A stretch of 64,000 bases of DNA from Anticarsia gemmatalis (GCF_050436995.1 NC_134771.1:2397501-2461500); one strand, 5' to 3'; numbered from the stretch's first letter, positions 9,831 through 19,193 are shown. Made by a program: numbers and translations. The notes: generated from the letters alone by a model not told the origin.

Positions 9831-10061
9831 GTATGTAATACTAAATTATATAACAAACGTGGAAGTGTTTCCTACAAGGCTTGGCTTAACTGTTATCGAT
9901 TAGGTAATTAAGCTTGTCAAGGGCTTAAGGCTTCGTGTGATAAATATTGACTAAGTCATTTGATTTTCATTCAACATTGCTATTTTTTTTTTGTTTCTTA
10001 TGAAGACAACGATATATCGAGAGGAAACCTTGCATGCCTAAAAATTTTTTAATACATTTAT

Positions 10062-10150
10062 TAAGGGCATGCAAAGTCCCCAACCGGCACTTGGCCAGCG
10101 TCGTGGACTCAAGGCCTAGTCCCTTCCCCTTGTTTTCGAGGAGACCCTAG
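10062..10150 (-). mobile_element. GCTGGGC repeat, minus strand, partial
   Basis: GGGCATGCAAAGTCCCCAAC...CTTGGCCAGCGTCGTGGACT is the complement of the middle of the family. The GCTGGGC end is degraded. Confidence 0.55.
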
Positions 10151-10204
10151 AGGAGACATAAGCTAGTATTTACCATAAAGCACGGTCGTGTATAAATGTG
10201 AATG

Positions 10205-10470
10205 AAGCAAACGGCATTTTGCAAAAATCCTCTCTTAATGCTCCTCTACACTTCCTTAAAACTCTTCATAGCAAATTTCTACGCTCAGTAGTTTCAGTTT
10301 TACGTTGTCTATCAGTCATGCCCGGTGTTTCTGAGTACATTTAGTGGTAGTTTATCTATTCAATAGCGTTTTTTTATATGAGTTTTACGCTATTGAATAA
10401 ATAAACTACCGCTAAATGTACCTCAGAAGCCGGGGGTTGGTCAGTCAGTCAGTAACGGAAGAGATTTATA
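10205..10470 (-). mobile_element. Helitron-like remnant split by a foldback element
   Basis: The left part, CTCTCTTAATGCTCCTCTACA to CTATCAGTCA, and the right part, GTCAGTCAGTCAGTAACGGA, are contiguous in the copy at 7964-8150. About 120 bases are inserted here. Confidence 0.65.
10320..10436. mobile_element. Foldback MITE (MITE-1), complete copy
   Basis: Two arms of about 49 bases are near-perfect complements: CCCGG...GTACATTTAGTGGTAG...CTATTCAATAGCGT (10321-10369) and ACGCTATTGAAT...CTACCGCTAAATGTACCTCAGAAGCCGGGG (10387-10435). They are separated by about 17 bases. Further copies are at 34038-34100 (one arm) and 56834-56934 (one arm shortened). The target duplication is hidden in the GTCA repeats of the host element. 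Confidence 0.7.
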
Positions 10471-10475
10471 AATTA

Positions 10476-10683
10476 AGTCGGGGAAAAATTATTTTCTCAT
10501 TATAGTATGTATGAACTTGTAATAAAATCTCTTTGGTTTCAAGAATCACAAATGAGTACACGGTTCATTAGGTTTCTGTCAGTGAGCTCGTGAGGTACCC
10601 AAATATCGAGGTTTTTTGTGTAGAGAAAAGATTTTATTACAAGTTCATACATACTATAATGCGAAAAGACTTTTTCCCGGACG
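10476..10683 (-). mobile_element. Mariner deletion derivative with a transposase remnant
   Basis: The 208-bp element is flanked by TA on both sides. Its arms of about 57 bases (10476-10532 and 10627-10683) are inverted copies with CATTATAGTATGTATGAACT in common. Between them the minus strand codes for about 27 residues including LDIWVPHEL and NLMNR. WVPHEL is a hallmark of mariner transposases. No catalytic residues remain, so it could move only with enzyme made elsewhere. Confidence 0.75.
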
Positions 10684-10689
10684 TAATAT

Positions 10690-11029
10690 ATTGATTGCAA
10701 ATTATAAAGTAGTGACGTAGTTATGACGTCACGGATAGCTCGATGCGCTGTCGTCCAATGTATTGATTGTACAGTATTTAGCATGACGTAATCTGTTATA
10801 GTACTAATTACAATTATTATGTAATTTATGTACTAGATTTAAATATTAGAAATCGTTTAGGTATAATAATATTGGTTATTTAAAAGATATTCGTCGCGGT
10901 CTAGATACAGATGGGTGATCGAATGTTGTTACAGCTGTTAAGCCATGTTAAAATATTTTGTAAAGTTGTTTCGACTTTTATAGATTCGCTTTTTTAAAAT
11001 AATACCACGTTTTACATATGAGAAGGTTT
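10690..11029. other. Stretch without gene
   Basis: AT-rich sequence. The words GACGTAG and TGACGTCACGG at 10714-10734 include a palindromic cAMP-response-like TGACGTCA. Nothing else is recognised. Confidence 0.4.
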
Positions 11030-11232
11030 GAAATATGTTAGGTAAGGACTAAGGTTTGAAACAGACTCATGTTTCGTAATTAACAATGTTAGTCCCGTGT
11101 AATTAGGGGAGCTTGTTGTCATATACCGGGACGATACCGAACACCGGACTCCTATAATTATTGATCTAACATAAATTTTATTAGAAAAAACCAATAACAC
11201 TTCTCATCAGCCGGGAATCGAACCTGAGACCT
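11030..11232 (-). mobile_element. Family E repeat, minus strand, with tRNA-like head
   Basis: Contains TTAACAATGTTAGTCCCGTG, the family E signature, and ends on the right in CCGGGAATCGAACCTGAGACC, the complement of a B-box-like GGTTCGATTCCCGG. This order suggests a tRNA-derived SINE with its head at about 11230 and its tail at about 11030. Confidence 0.55.
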
Positions 11233-11439
11233 TAGGAATACCTTAAAAAGATAATTATTATTATCTAACATACTAGACTTTTGTTTCAACATGGTTACCT
11301 AGCAGTCGAAAAAATACGTCTTTAAAATATTTTTTGATATATTTTATTTAATAATGTAGTATTAGCATAAAGACAGGATCGCTATGAATCTAAAAAACAA
11401 AATATGAAAAAATAAGAACCTGGATTTTATTTACCACAC

Positions 11440-11570
11440 CTCATACATGCATACATAGATACATTCATCCATACATACATACACCCGTCCATACTAACAA
11501 ACTTTCGCATTCATAATATTAGTAGGATATACTCCCTAACAAATATATGTATGTATGTATGTATGAAGTA
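11440..11570 (-). mobile_element. Helitron-like 5' end and (TATG)n microsatellite
   Basis: Bases 11440-11531 end in AACTTTCGCATTCATAATAT-TAGTAGGATA, the complement of a Helitron-like 5' end. A (TATG)n run follows at 11544-11566, probably a LINE tail. Confidence 0.5.
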
Positions 11571-11745
11571 TATTTACGTTCAGTCTCTGCCCGTTCCTCG
11601 TCCGGTATCGATCGCCGTAACAATATATGTCAAACAGTCACTGTGTTAATGTCAAACAAATACTGAACATTTTCAGTTGCATGTTTCTGAAAAATTACAT
11701 TTAAAATTTGGTAGTATAACTTATGTTTAGTATGACTTGATGCGC

Positions 11746-12001
11746 TCATAGCCAGTTGTGCTCACCGGTCGGTAAACGATCTGTGGGTTAAGCGTTAATC
11801 GGCGCGATCATTCTATAGATGGGTGACCGCACAGTGGTATTTTAACTGAGCGTCTCCGTGCTTCGGAGGGCGCGTAAAAAGTCAGTCCCGGTTGTTGTCA
11901 ATTAAGATAACAGTCTAAGCCATGTCAAAGGCCTTTCGGGCGGCTTGGACAACTTTGACACTAGGTTGACCACTAACCATACGATAGATAGATAGATAGA
12001 T
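11746..12001 (+). mobile_element. SINE 5S-A, full-length copy with (GATA)n tail
   Basis: It carries the 5S-like head (TGGGTTAAGCG...TATAGATGGGTGACCGCACA) and the 5S-A body with CTTCGGAGGGCGCG. It ends in CCATACGATAGATAGATAGATAGAT, so this family's tail is a (GATA)n repeat. Confidence 0.75.
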
Positions 12002-12237
12002 CTGTTAAAAATGTGGGAAAACTAATCTTCATGGAAAATATAATAATCAGAACAGAAATATCGGTCTTTAAATCAAACAATCGTACAACCGAAGAACAAT
12101 ACCGCGGAAAATGGTGATAAATACAGCCTACCCCATTTCTTTATAGCGTAATGCTAATAATATAACCACTATCAATAAAAAGCGTATAAACTAATCGTGT
12201 GAACGTGTTTGACTAATGACATGGGAACTGGGATGAG

Positions 12238-12265
12238 TAACGCCATCTCTTAGCGAGTAGCGTAA
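12238..12265. promoter_or_regulatory. GCCATCTCTTAGCGAGTAGCG word
   Basis: TAACGCCATCTCTTA is repeated exactly, in inverse, at 47004-47018. The following GCGAGTAGCG resembles the sequence after the CTCF-like site at 13048. It may be a conserved binding site or the relic of a small repeat. Confidence 0.3.
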
Positions 12266-13047
12266 ACAGATGTAGTTAATTTTTTTGTACCATAGTTTTT
12301 TGGGTGAATTTTGATGTTTAGATCAGAAATATATAGAAGACTATCTATTGTAGATGTCTTGTTTTATTTTTTAAAAATATTTTATATGTATTATTCAATA
12401 ATTGTGTTTTTATTTCATTGTTATGTCACGAAGGATGTTTGTAACCAAAAAAGAAGCATTCTAGTATAGTGTTATTTCTTGTCATTTTTCTTTAAGATTA
12501 ATGCAACTATAAAGTATGTCTTTGATATGCTAAATGTAATACTAAAACATTTAATCAACACAAATTCCAGCATTAACTTAATAAGTAACATTTTACTGCA
12601 TTCATTGAAATTTTATTACCAAACATAAAATGTTAGTTAAAATGTTTACTAGCGCGATCTGTTGTTGAAAAGCTTAACTACTGTGACACATATAAGAACC
12701 TGCTGCAACGGTACTTCTATATAAACCCTTTCTCAGGCAATAATCTTTAGTAACAGTAATAGGACACCCGGAGTTGTTTAATTATTTCAATTAGACTCAT
12801 TCGTTAGATAATTAAACTTCCAGCTGTTATGAGGTCGTTGACTTAACGACATCTAGCGGTAAACTGTGTGACTAGCTGTAAATTTTTATTTTTACATTTA
12901 ATATGAGTTACCGATTTGAAATAACAAACATATGTAGCAATCGTCTAGACTGTGTTTTTATCAGCATGACCTAAATGAGTAATCGAAAACACTAGAGCAC
13001 ACAAACCCACATGTTTGTATGTTAAAAAAATATATTACGGTATATCA

Positions 13048-13060
13048 GCGCCATCTAGTG
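13048..13060 (-). promoter_or_regulatory. CTCF-like site
   Basis: The minus strand reads CACTAGATGGCGC, close to the conserved CTCF core CCASYAGRKGGC. A weaker relative, ACATCTAGCGG, lies at 12849-12859. CTCF binds insulators and chromatin loop anchors; occupancy here is inferred from the motif only. Confidence 0.35.
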
Positions 13061-14079
13061 TCGAGTAGCGACGTCGGTTTTTTGCTTAGTACCGTTCATC
13101 GCGACCGCTAGCTACTGACACAGTTTCAACTCAGCTGATGTAGTTAACTTTGTGTGTATGACGTATGAAAGATAGTAGTGTGCGTTGAATCCGGGATGCC
13201 TCGTTCCGTTAGTTTTGGGCTGTATAAAGAACCCGTTTCGAAGTGCTTTGGCGGGTTTGTTTACTTCTTTTGTTCGGTGTATGAATGCTAATTGTTTTTC
13301 GGTGGGATTTTTTACTTGTAGGTACTGAATAAGTATTAGTAAATTTAGTAGGTGGAATTTTTGGGTTTGTTTTGATACTTTAACTATGGGATAGGTTATT
13401 TGTTAACTAGTACTGAATAAGTTCCGGTAAAATTTAGTACTCAAGTGGAATTTTGAATTGGTTTTCATACTTTATCTATGGGATAAATTGAACTTAACTA
13501 TTAGCTGTTTAACTGGGACTTAGTATTCCTGATGGTTTTTTTAAGTATTTTATTTTATTGTCGAAATTTTTTTGTAACTATTGGTTATCACAGGCGTAAT
13601 ATTATGTGTACCTATACCTATGTTATGTTACACGTTAATTTTATTTTTTTCGAAATATTAATTCACTTTTGTCAATCAAAATAATTTCTTACATCGCTCA
13701 ATCAGGACGTGATCAATCAAACAAAATGGCCGCTATTGACCAATCGTTGATTAATTAAATTTTGACATTTGTAAAAATATTATGCGAATGAATCATTTCG
13801 ATCCTTTGATTTGAAGCGATTATTTTTGTAATAAATAATTAGCATTTTTTAATAGTCGTTTATAAAAGTTTTAAGACTGCTGACTGCGCGGCTCTAGGTT
13901 CGATTTACAGGCAATATTTTATCTAGTATTAAATTATTTAAGGTAGCAGGATTTTAGTAATGTGATTAATGTAATTCCATGCGGCCAACCTGCCAAATGT
14001 AATATTTAAAATCCATTTTATTTGGTTTAGTAGTTTCATCGCACTTCTATCTCTGCCTGCGTCCACGGGGAAAAACAAA

Positions 14080-14140
14080 AGATACTGTCCCACTGCTGGG
14101 CACGGGCCTTACCCCAGAAAAAAAAAGGTTATGGTCACAG
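14080..14140 (+). mobile_element. GCTGGGC repeat, short copy
   Basis: ACTGTCCCACTGCTGGGCAC, GGGCCTTACC and an A-run, then GGTTATGG. It directly follows a degraded Helitron-like end (TGCGTCCACGGGG). Confidence 0.5.
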
Positions 14141-14250
14141 ACAAACATTATCAAATGCGGGCTGTCAACTTACTTTCACTACTTAGAAATTTATGTATGT
14201 CGTTTTTAATAACCTATCTTGGTGTTTGGTGTAAAACTACATATGTTAGG

Positions 14251-14488
14251 GTATATTTATAGCCAAGTTGTTCACCGGCCGTTGAAGGATCAGTAAGTTA
14301 AGAAACCCTTGTTGCCAATATTCTTTAGGGCGACCACTTTGTGTTTTTGAGCTGAGCGTCTTCCTACTTTGGAGGACAAAAAGCAGTTGTGGTTAAGATA
14401 ATAGTCGTTAAGTCTTTAGACGGCTTTAATAATTTGGACACCAGGTTGATCGTTAACCATACGATAAATAATAATAATAAATAAATAA
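14251..14488 (+). mobile_element. SINE 5S-A, old diverged copy
   Basis: The head is still readable (AAGTTAAGAAACCCTTG...GGGCGACC), as is the 3' end (ACACCAGGTTGATCGTTAACC-ATACGATAAATAATAATAA). Divergence from other copies is clearly higher than at 11746 or 18246. Confidence 0.6.
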
Positions 14489-14550
14489 GTTAAACGCATG
14501 TTTTGAACTTATTTGATACTAGCAAATAATTCCTGTTTGACATCATCTAT

Positions 14551-14660
14551 AGATGTAAATGAAGCAAGGAAAGTTTGTAAGGATCGTACCAAGTGGCATT
14601 CTTTGGTCTCTGTCTACCCCTATGGGAAAAACTTGTGATTTTACGTTTGTATGTATGTAT
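14551..14660 (+). mobile_element. LINE 3' end with (TATG)n tail
   Basis: GATGTAAATGAAGCAAGGAA, AGGATCGTACCAAGTGGC and CTGTCTACCCCTATGGGAAA code for the end of the LINE second ORF. The tail GTATGTATGTAT follows. Confidence 0.7.
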
Positions 14661-14894
14661 TTTTACAAAATTCTAGCCATTTTCTCTCTACACTTTTACT
14701 AATACAATATTATTTTTCTTGAAGATGTTTCTAACTAAAACTTGACTCCATACAAACAGCTGATTGTCATCTACCGGGCATAGTTCCAGTATAAAATATC
14801 CTTATAGGAAAACCAGAAAACTAGATTAATATGTTATACCTAATTGTCTTGACTTCATAATTCATATTTATCTTTTTGTACACTGCCTCTGTAG

Positions 14895-15000
14895 CCAATG
14901 TATGTGACTGCCCATCGCGAGGTGTTAGCTTCGTATCCCGGGTCAGTCAATGTGCTTCAGAGTTATATAACTGAAATAGTAGCCTGGAGTTAACAATGTA
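14895..15000 (+). mobile_element. Family E-type repeat with tRNA-like head
   Basis: GACTGCCCATCGCGAGGTG...TTCGTATCCCGGGTCAG is a degraded B-box-like region. It is followed by GAAATAGTAGCCTGGAGTTA, a block shared with other family E copies. Confidence 0.45.
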
Positions 15001-15453
15001 TAGTATAGTTCTAATAAGATACGCAATTTTTGAGTATTTTTTCAGGCAATTGACTTTTATATTTTATCAATCTTTCATCGGTTTTTCAGTGTATTGTATT
15101 TAAAGTATAAAATATAAATTACCAGAGAGACTTATGCTATTTTACTAAGCAGAGTAAGTCATTAATTTTGTTTAATAATGTATTAATGAAATATTGTTTT
15201 GTTCCTTTTCAGGTAAGTGTCACTTTGGAGCCGCAAACCAGGAAAAGTTTCATTTTAATAAAGATAATATTTCATTTCCTAATAGTAAACTATACTACCT
15301 AGTATGATTTTCTATTAGTAATTGGTTAAATTGTATCCGACGAATCGGTAAGTATGGCTTTTTTACAATTATATTTATCAAGGCATGTTTCAATACGAAT
15401 TCTTTATAAAACTGAGTATACAAATTATGAATAATAGAGACTTTATAAAGACA
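15001..15453. other. Stretch without gene
   Basis: AT-rich. TTTTTTGTTCCTTTTCAG-like pyrimidine runs before AG at about 15213 look like a splice acceptor, but the sequence after it (GTAAGTGTCAC...) opens with stops in most frames, so no exon is called. Confidence 0.35.
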
Positions 15454-15676
15454 CTGGCTTACCCGCGCAACTTCGCTTGCGTCACATAAGAGAGAATGGG
15501 TTTTTACTGGTACTCTGCTCCTATTGGTTGTAGCGTGATGATATATAGCCTATAGCTTTCTTCGATAAATGGACTATCTAACACTGAACGAATTTTTCAA
15601 ATCGGACCAGTAGTTCCTGAGATTAGCGCGTTCAAACAAACAAACAAACTCTTCAACTTTATAATATTAGTATAGA
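15454..15676 (-). mobile_element. Lep1-type Helitron
   Basis: Near-complete element on the minus strand. Its 3' end, GCGCGGGTAAGCCAG, carries a mutated final CTAG. It is flanked by A at 15453 and T at 15677. The 5' end is TCTATACTAATATTATAAAG. Confidence 0.75.
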
Positions 15677-15754
15677 TACAATCTGTTTTTTATATGCTAC
15701 ATGCTTTTCCTATCGAAAGGGATTTGCTGACATAGTGTAGGAGTAGGTTGAGGT

Positions 15755-15905
15755 TGAGGAAGACGACGTCAAGGATAGGGCGAAGTGGAGGAAAGGTGTA
15801 AGGAAGGCTGACCCCACAACCTATGGGACGAATAGCCAGGAAGAGAGAGAGAGTGTAGGAGTAGGTTAAGAAAGGCTGACCCCACAATCACATGGAATTT
15901 ATAGC
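15755..15905 (+). mobile_element. Fragment of a LINE reverse-transcriptase ORF, C-terminal end
   Basis: From 15765 the + frame reads DVKDRAKWRKGVRKADP and then TTYGTNSQEERE, the usual C-terminus of lepidopteran CR1/Jockey-like LINE second ORFs. A second partial copy of the AGGCTGACCCCACAA block lies at 15868-15890. The antisense frame in this region is a shadow. Confidence 0.65.
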
Positions 15906-16121
15906 ATTGAAGAAAGGGAGAGATAAAAGACTGTCAGTAATAGTATATAATTTTCTATTTATGTAATAAATGCAAAAGCTTACGTACGGATTCACGTATG
16001 TGTTGTGTTTATCACAAATATTACTGAAATGATTCTGAACAAAGACTCAGGAGTAGTTTATAACCTGTATAAAAACACACATAACACATTTTCATCCTGA
16101 AAAAAATTAGAATCGAACTGA

Positions 16122-16485
16122 AACACAGGCAGAAGTTAACTTAAAAAAGTCATTTAAAACATGTATAAATGTATTTTTTTCACGGAAACAGGCAGAAGTT
16201 AGCTTAAAAAAGGCATTTAAAACATGTATAAATGTATTTTTTTCACGGAAACACAGGCAGAAGTTAGCTTAAAAAAGGCATTTAAAACATGTATAAATGT
16301 ATTTTTTTCACGGAAACAGGCAGAAGTTAGCTTAAAAAAGTCATTTAAAACATGTATAAATGTATTTTTTTCACGGAAATAGGCAGAAGTTAGCTTAAAA
16401 AAGTCATTTAAAACATGTATAAATGTATTTTTTTCACGGAAACACAGGCAGAAGCTAGCTTAAAGTCATTTAAAATACATAAAAT
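16122..16485. repeat. 63-bp minisatellite, five full units and a partial sixth
   Basis: Units begin GGCAGAAGTTAGCTT at 16128, 16191, 16256, 16319 and 16382, with a partial at 16447. Spacings are 63, 65, 63, 63 and 65; the 65-base units carry an extra CA before the next unit. Units 2 and 3 have GGCATTT where units 1, 4 and 5 have GTCATTT, so they are very similar but not identical, pointing to recent expansion. Confidence 0.9.
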
Positions 16486-16730
16486 TACAATTTTTTTAAC
16501 ACATAGTAACATGCACTTGTTGAAAATCATTTAGCACATTACATTGCAAGCGAAGCAATGTAACGCGATATGCACGTGTCATCCATTAGGAGTTATGTTA
16601 CATATCGATTTAATTCATTAATTAAAAAATAATTGATTACTTTTGTATAAAATTTGATATCTTTAGTATTACGTGACGTACGAATTTAGTCAGCAATTAT
16701 TCTATCATGCTATCCATACTTTATTTAATA
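16486..16730. other. Stretch without gene
   Basis: AT-rich. A short inverted word (CATTGCAAGCGAAGCAATG, 16552-16570) can form a hairpin. No repeat family recognised. Confidence 0.35.
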
Positions 16731-17103
16731 CTAGCTGACTCGCACAAATTCGCTTGGCCATATAAGAGAGAATGGGTCATAATTTTCCCCGTTTTTGTAC
16801 CATTTTTTACTGGTACTCTGCTCCTTTTGGTCGTAGCGAGACGATATATAGCCTATAGCCATCCTCAATAAATGGGCTATCTAACACTGAAAGAATTTTT
16901 CAAATCGGCCCAGTAGTTCCTGAGATCAGCGCGTTCAAACAATCAAACAAACAAACAAACTCTTCAGCTTTATAATATTAGTATACAATAAATGGGCTAT
17001 CTAACACTGAAAGAATTTTTCAAATCGGCCCAGTAGTTCCTGAGATTAGCGCGTTCAAACAATCAAACAAACAAACAAACTCTTCAGCTTTATAATATAA
17101 GTA
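16731..17103 (-). mobile_element. Lep1-type Helitron with duplicated 5' half
   Basis: A minus-strand copy starts at 16731 (CTAGCTGACTCGC, preceded by A) and reaches its 5' end at about 16985. Its 5' half is then repeated at 16986-17103 (from CAATAAATGGGCTATCTAAC), differing at only a few bases. The repeated half lacks the final bases of the element. Confidence 0.75.
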
Positions 17104-17354
17104 TCTATACTAATATTATAAAGTGGAAGAGTTTGTTTGTTTGTTTGATTGTTTGTTTGTTTGTTTGAACGCGCTAATCTCAGGAACTACTGATCCGATT
17201 TGAAAAATTATTTCAGTGTAGGATAGCCTATTTATTGAGGAAGGCTATAGGCTATATATCATCACGCTACGACCAATAGGAGCGGAGTAGCAACGAGAAA
17301 TGTTACAAAAACGGGGAAAATTATGACGCAAGCGAAGTTGCGCGGGTCAGCTAG
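17104..17354 (+). mobile_element. Lep1-type Helitron, head to head with the previous copy
   Basis: It starts TCTATACTAATATTATAAAG at 17104 and ends GCGCGGGTCAGCTAG at 17354, followed by T. Its 5' end abuts the 5' end of the minus-strand copy, so the joined ends form a long palindrome around 17104. Confidence 0.8.
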
Positions 17355-17356
17355 TA

Positions 17357-17547
17357 GATTATAAATGCGAAAGTAACTGTCTGTCTGCTACTCAATCACG
17401 CCTAAACTACTGAACCAATTTCCATGAAATTTGGTATGGAGATATTTTGATACCCGAAAAAGAACATAGGCTACTTTTTACCCCGGGAAAATGAAGCATT
17501 CCCATGGGAAAATACAGGTGGAGTACGAAGTCGAGGGTAAAAGCTAG
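17357..17547 (+). mobile_element. Second type of Helitron-like element (Hel-2)
   Basis: ATTATAAATGCGAAAGTAAC, CTGTCTGTCTGC, AACTACTGAACCAATTTCCA and GAAATTTGGTATGGAGATA lead to an end in GGGTAAAAGCTAG followed by T. A complete relative in the other orientation is at 58794-59004. It lies directly against the Lep1 copy. Confidence 0.7.
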
Positions 17548-17589
17548 TGCCTAATATAACAGACATCGTACGACTAATTCTACTTATAT

Positions 17590-17883
17590 TATATTAGTTT
17601 TTCTCCCGACTTTGTACAGGTTTGTGATTTAGAACAGAATTTTCATACAAACTTTCATCTCCTATTTTATCCCTATGACGGTAGAATTGATCAAAATCCT
17701 TTCTTAGCGGATGCCTACGTCATAACATCTACCTGAATGCCAATTTTCAGTGGTTTGGGCTGTGGGTTGATAGATCACTATGTCAGTCAGTCAGTCAGTC
17801 ACCTTTGAGTTTTATATACATAGATAGATATATAGATAAGGGATGAACTATAAACGCGGACATAGTCGCGAAGGTCAGCTAGT
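17590..17883 (-). mobile_element. Helitron-like remnants
   Basis: Bases 17590-17830 (TTTTCTCCCGACTTTG...GTCAGTCAGTCAGTCA) share a body with 39431-39602, minus strand. Bases 17850-17883 end in GCGGACATAGTCGCGAAGGT-CAGCTAG on the + strand. Confidence 0.55.
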
Positions 17884-18142
17884 TTTATATAAATACTCAA
17901 AACATGATTAAGTATTTTTAGTAACGCCCAAAGAGTAAATAAATTATACACAAGTATATATCAATATAATTAAAGCAAGACTTTCTATTTAATAAAAAAA
18001 CACTCGTTGTCTTATCTACCCACGTTCACCTACTAAAATTTATCGTACACAGTTCAATGACTCTATAGTTCCGGCTACAATTACCGAATTGGGCAAAAAA
18101 AGCGACATTTGAGAAAATTGGGGTACTAAGTATTTGTAAGGT

Positions 18143-18245
18143 CTATCTATCGTATGGTTAGTGGTCAACCTAGTGTCAAAGTTGTTCAAGCCACCCGAAA
18201 GGCCTTTGACATGGCTGAACGACTGTTGTCTTAGTAGACAACAGC
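18143..18245 (-). mobile_element. SINE 5S-A, 3' half, minus strand
   Basis: TATCGTATGGTTAGTGGTCA through GCCTTTGACATGGCTGAACG, up to GTAGACAACAGCA. It is in inverse order to the full copy that follows at once at 18246. Confidence 0.7.
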
Positions 18246-18487
18246 AGAGTTGCGCTCGCCGGTCGGTAAACGATCTGTGGGTTAAGCAACCCCTGGCGCG
18301 GTCATTCTATAGATGGGTGACCGCATAGTAGTATTTGAGCTGGGCGTCTCCGTGCTTCGGAGGGCACGTAAAAAGTCGGTCCCGGCTGTTGTCTACTAAG
18401 ATAACAGTCGTTAAGCCATGTCAGAGGCCTCTCGGGCGGCTTGAACAACTTCGACACTAGGTTGGCCACTAACCATACGACAGACAA
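18246..18487 (+). mobile_element. SINE 5S-A, well-preserved copy
   Basis: The head, TGGGTTAAGCAACCCCTGGC and then TAGATGGGTGACCGCATAG, is the clearest 5S-A head in the window. The body runs unbroken to CCATACGACAGACAAAC. The antisense frame 18302-18487 is a shadow. Confidence 0.75.
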
Positions 18488-18817
18488 ACAAACCAGTATT
18501 TTACATGAAACGACTATCTGACTATATATATATGTAGCAGGATATACGTCTATCTAATACTAGAAGTAACCAAAACATAAGTCTGTTATCTCCTATCGGG
18601 CATTGACCGAGATCCGACTGATAAACTATCTAGCTGATATCTATGAAATTAGGTTACTGTATCATTTTGAATGATATTCGAGCTCTTGGACAAGTTAGGG
18701 ACTGTACATTCGTTTAGTCAGTTATCGAACTGAAAATTAATTAATAAATATCATTGGACAACTCACACACGGTCATCTGATTCTAAACTAAGCAGAGCTT
18801 GTACTATGGTAACCAAA

Positions 18818-18964
18818 TCTATACTAATATTATAAAGCTAAAGAGTTTGTTTGTTTGAACGCGCAAATCTCAGGAATTACTGGTGCGAATTGTAAAAATA
18901 TTTTGGTGTTGGAGAGCCTACTTATTGAGGAAGGCTATAGGCTATATATCACCACGCTTCGGCC
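18818..18964 (+). mobile_element. Lep1-type Helitron, 5' half only
   Basis: It begins TCTATACTAATATTATAAAG after an A, and breaks off after CACCACGCTTCGGCCAG. The 3' half and CTAG end are missing. Confidence 0.7.
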
Positions 18965-18980
18965 AGTGATTGTCCTAAAG

Positions 18981-19190
18981 CTTGGCGGTCCTGTATGATA
19001 AGATGTATGGATGTAAATGAGGCTAAGGAAGTTTGTAAGGATCCTACCAAGTGGCGTTCTTTGGTTTTAATCTCGTTAATTACTGTAATTTACACGTACA
19101 CGCATTTTACCTTAAAAAATCTAACGTTTCGGCGCAGGTTGCACTCACCGTGGTCACAGGCTGCCTACACATATGGGAAAAAGGCGTAAT
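18981..19190 (+). mobile_element. LINE 3' end interrupted by repeat F
   Basis: The frame MDVNEAKEVCKDPTKWRSLV (ATG at 19010) is the LINE ORF end and breaks at about 19065. Repeat F fills 19066-19150 (TCTAACGTTTCGGCGCAGGTT, CACCGTGGTCACAGG). The LINE end then resumes with CTGCCTACACATATGGGAAA and AAGGCGTAATATTA. This is a clean nested insertion. Confidence 0.65.
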
Positions 19191-19193
19191 ATT

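Larger units (their letters stand above)
12002..14050. other. Repeat-poor region with possible regulatory sites
   Basis: No repeat family is recognised between the two 5S-A copies, except perhaps short degraded pieces. Bases 13080-13330 contain CpG dinucleotides, a short frame (ATG at 13198, 31 codons, stop) and a donor-like TAG|GTACTG near 13321, so a noncoding first exon is conceivable. Confidence 0.35.

Noticed and set aside
10539..10784. Minus-strand open frame, 81 codons
   Set aside because: Only the WVPHEL part is meaningful, as a mariner remnant; the rest is the arm of that element and flanking DNA, so this is not a gene.
13198..13293. 31-codon frame MPRSVSFGLYKEP... in a repeat-poor patch
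   Set aside because: It ends in a stop before any good donor, so it is at most an upstream ORF in a leader exon.
15195..15260. Internal exon after a pyrimidine-rich AG near 15213
   Set aside because: No open frame to a donor follows that is compatible with phase 1 input.
16122..16485. CRISPR-like array
   Set aside because: Whole units repeat without unique spacers, and the genome is eukaryotic; it is a minisatellite.
18995..19189. 64-codon open frame with MDVNEAKEVCKD
   Set aside because: The first half is the end of a LINE ORF and the second half is repeat F read by chance; not a host gene.
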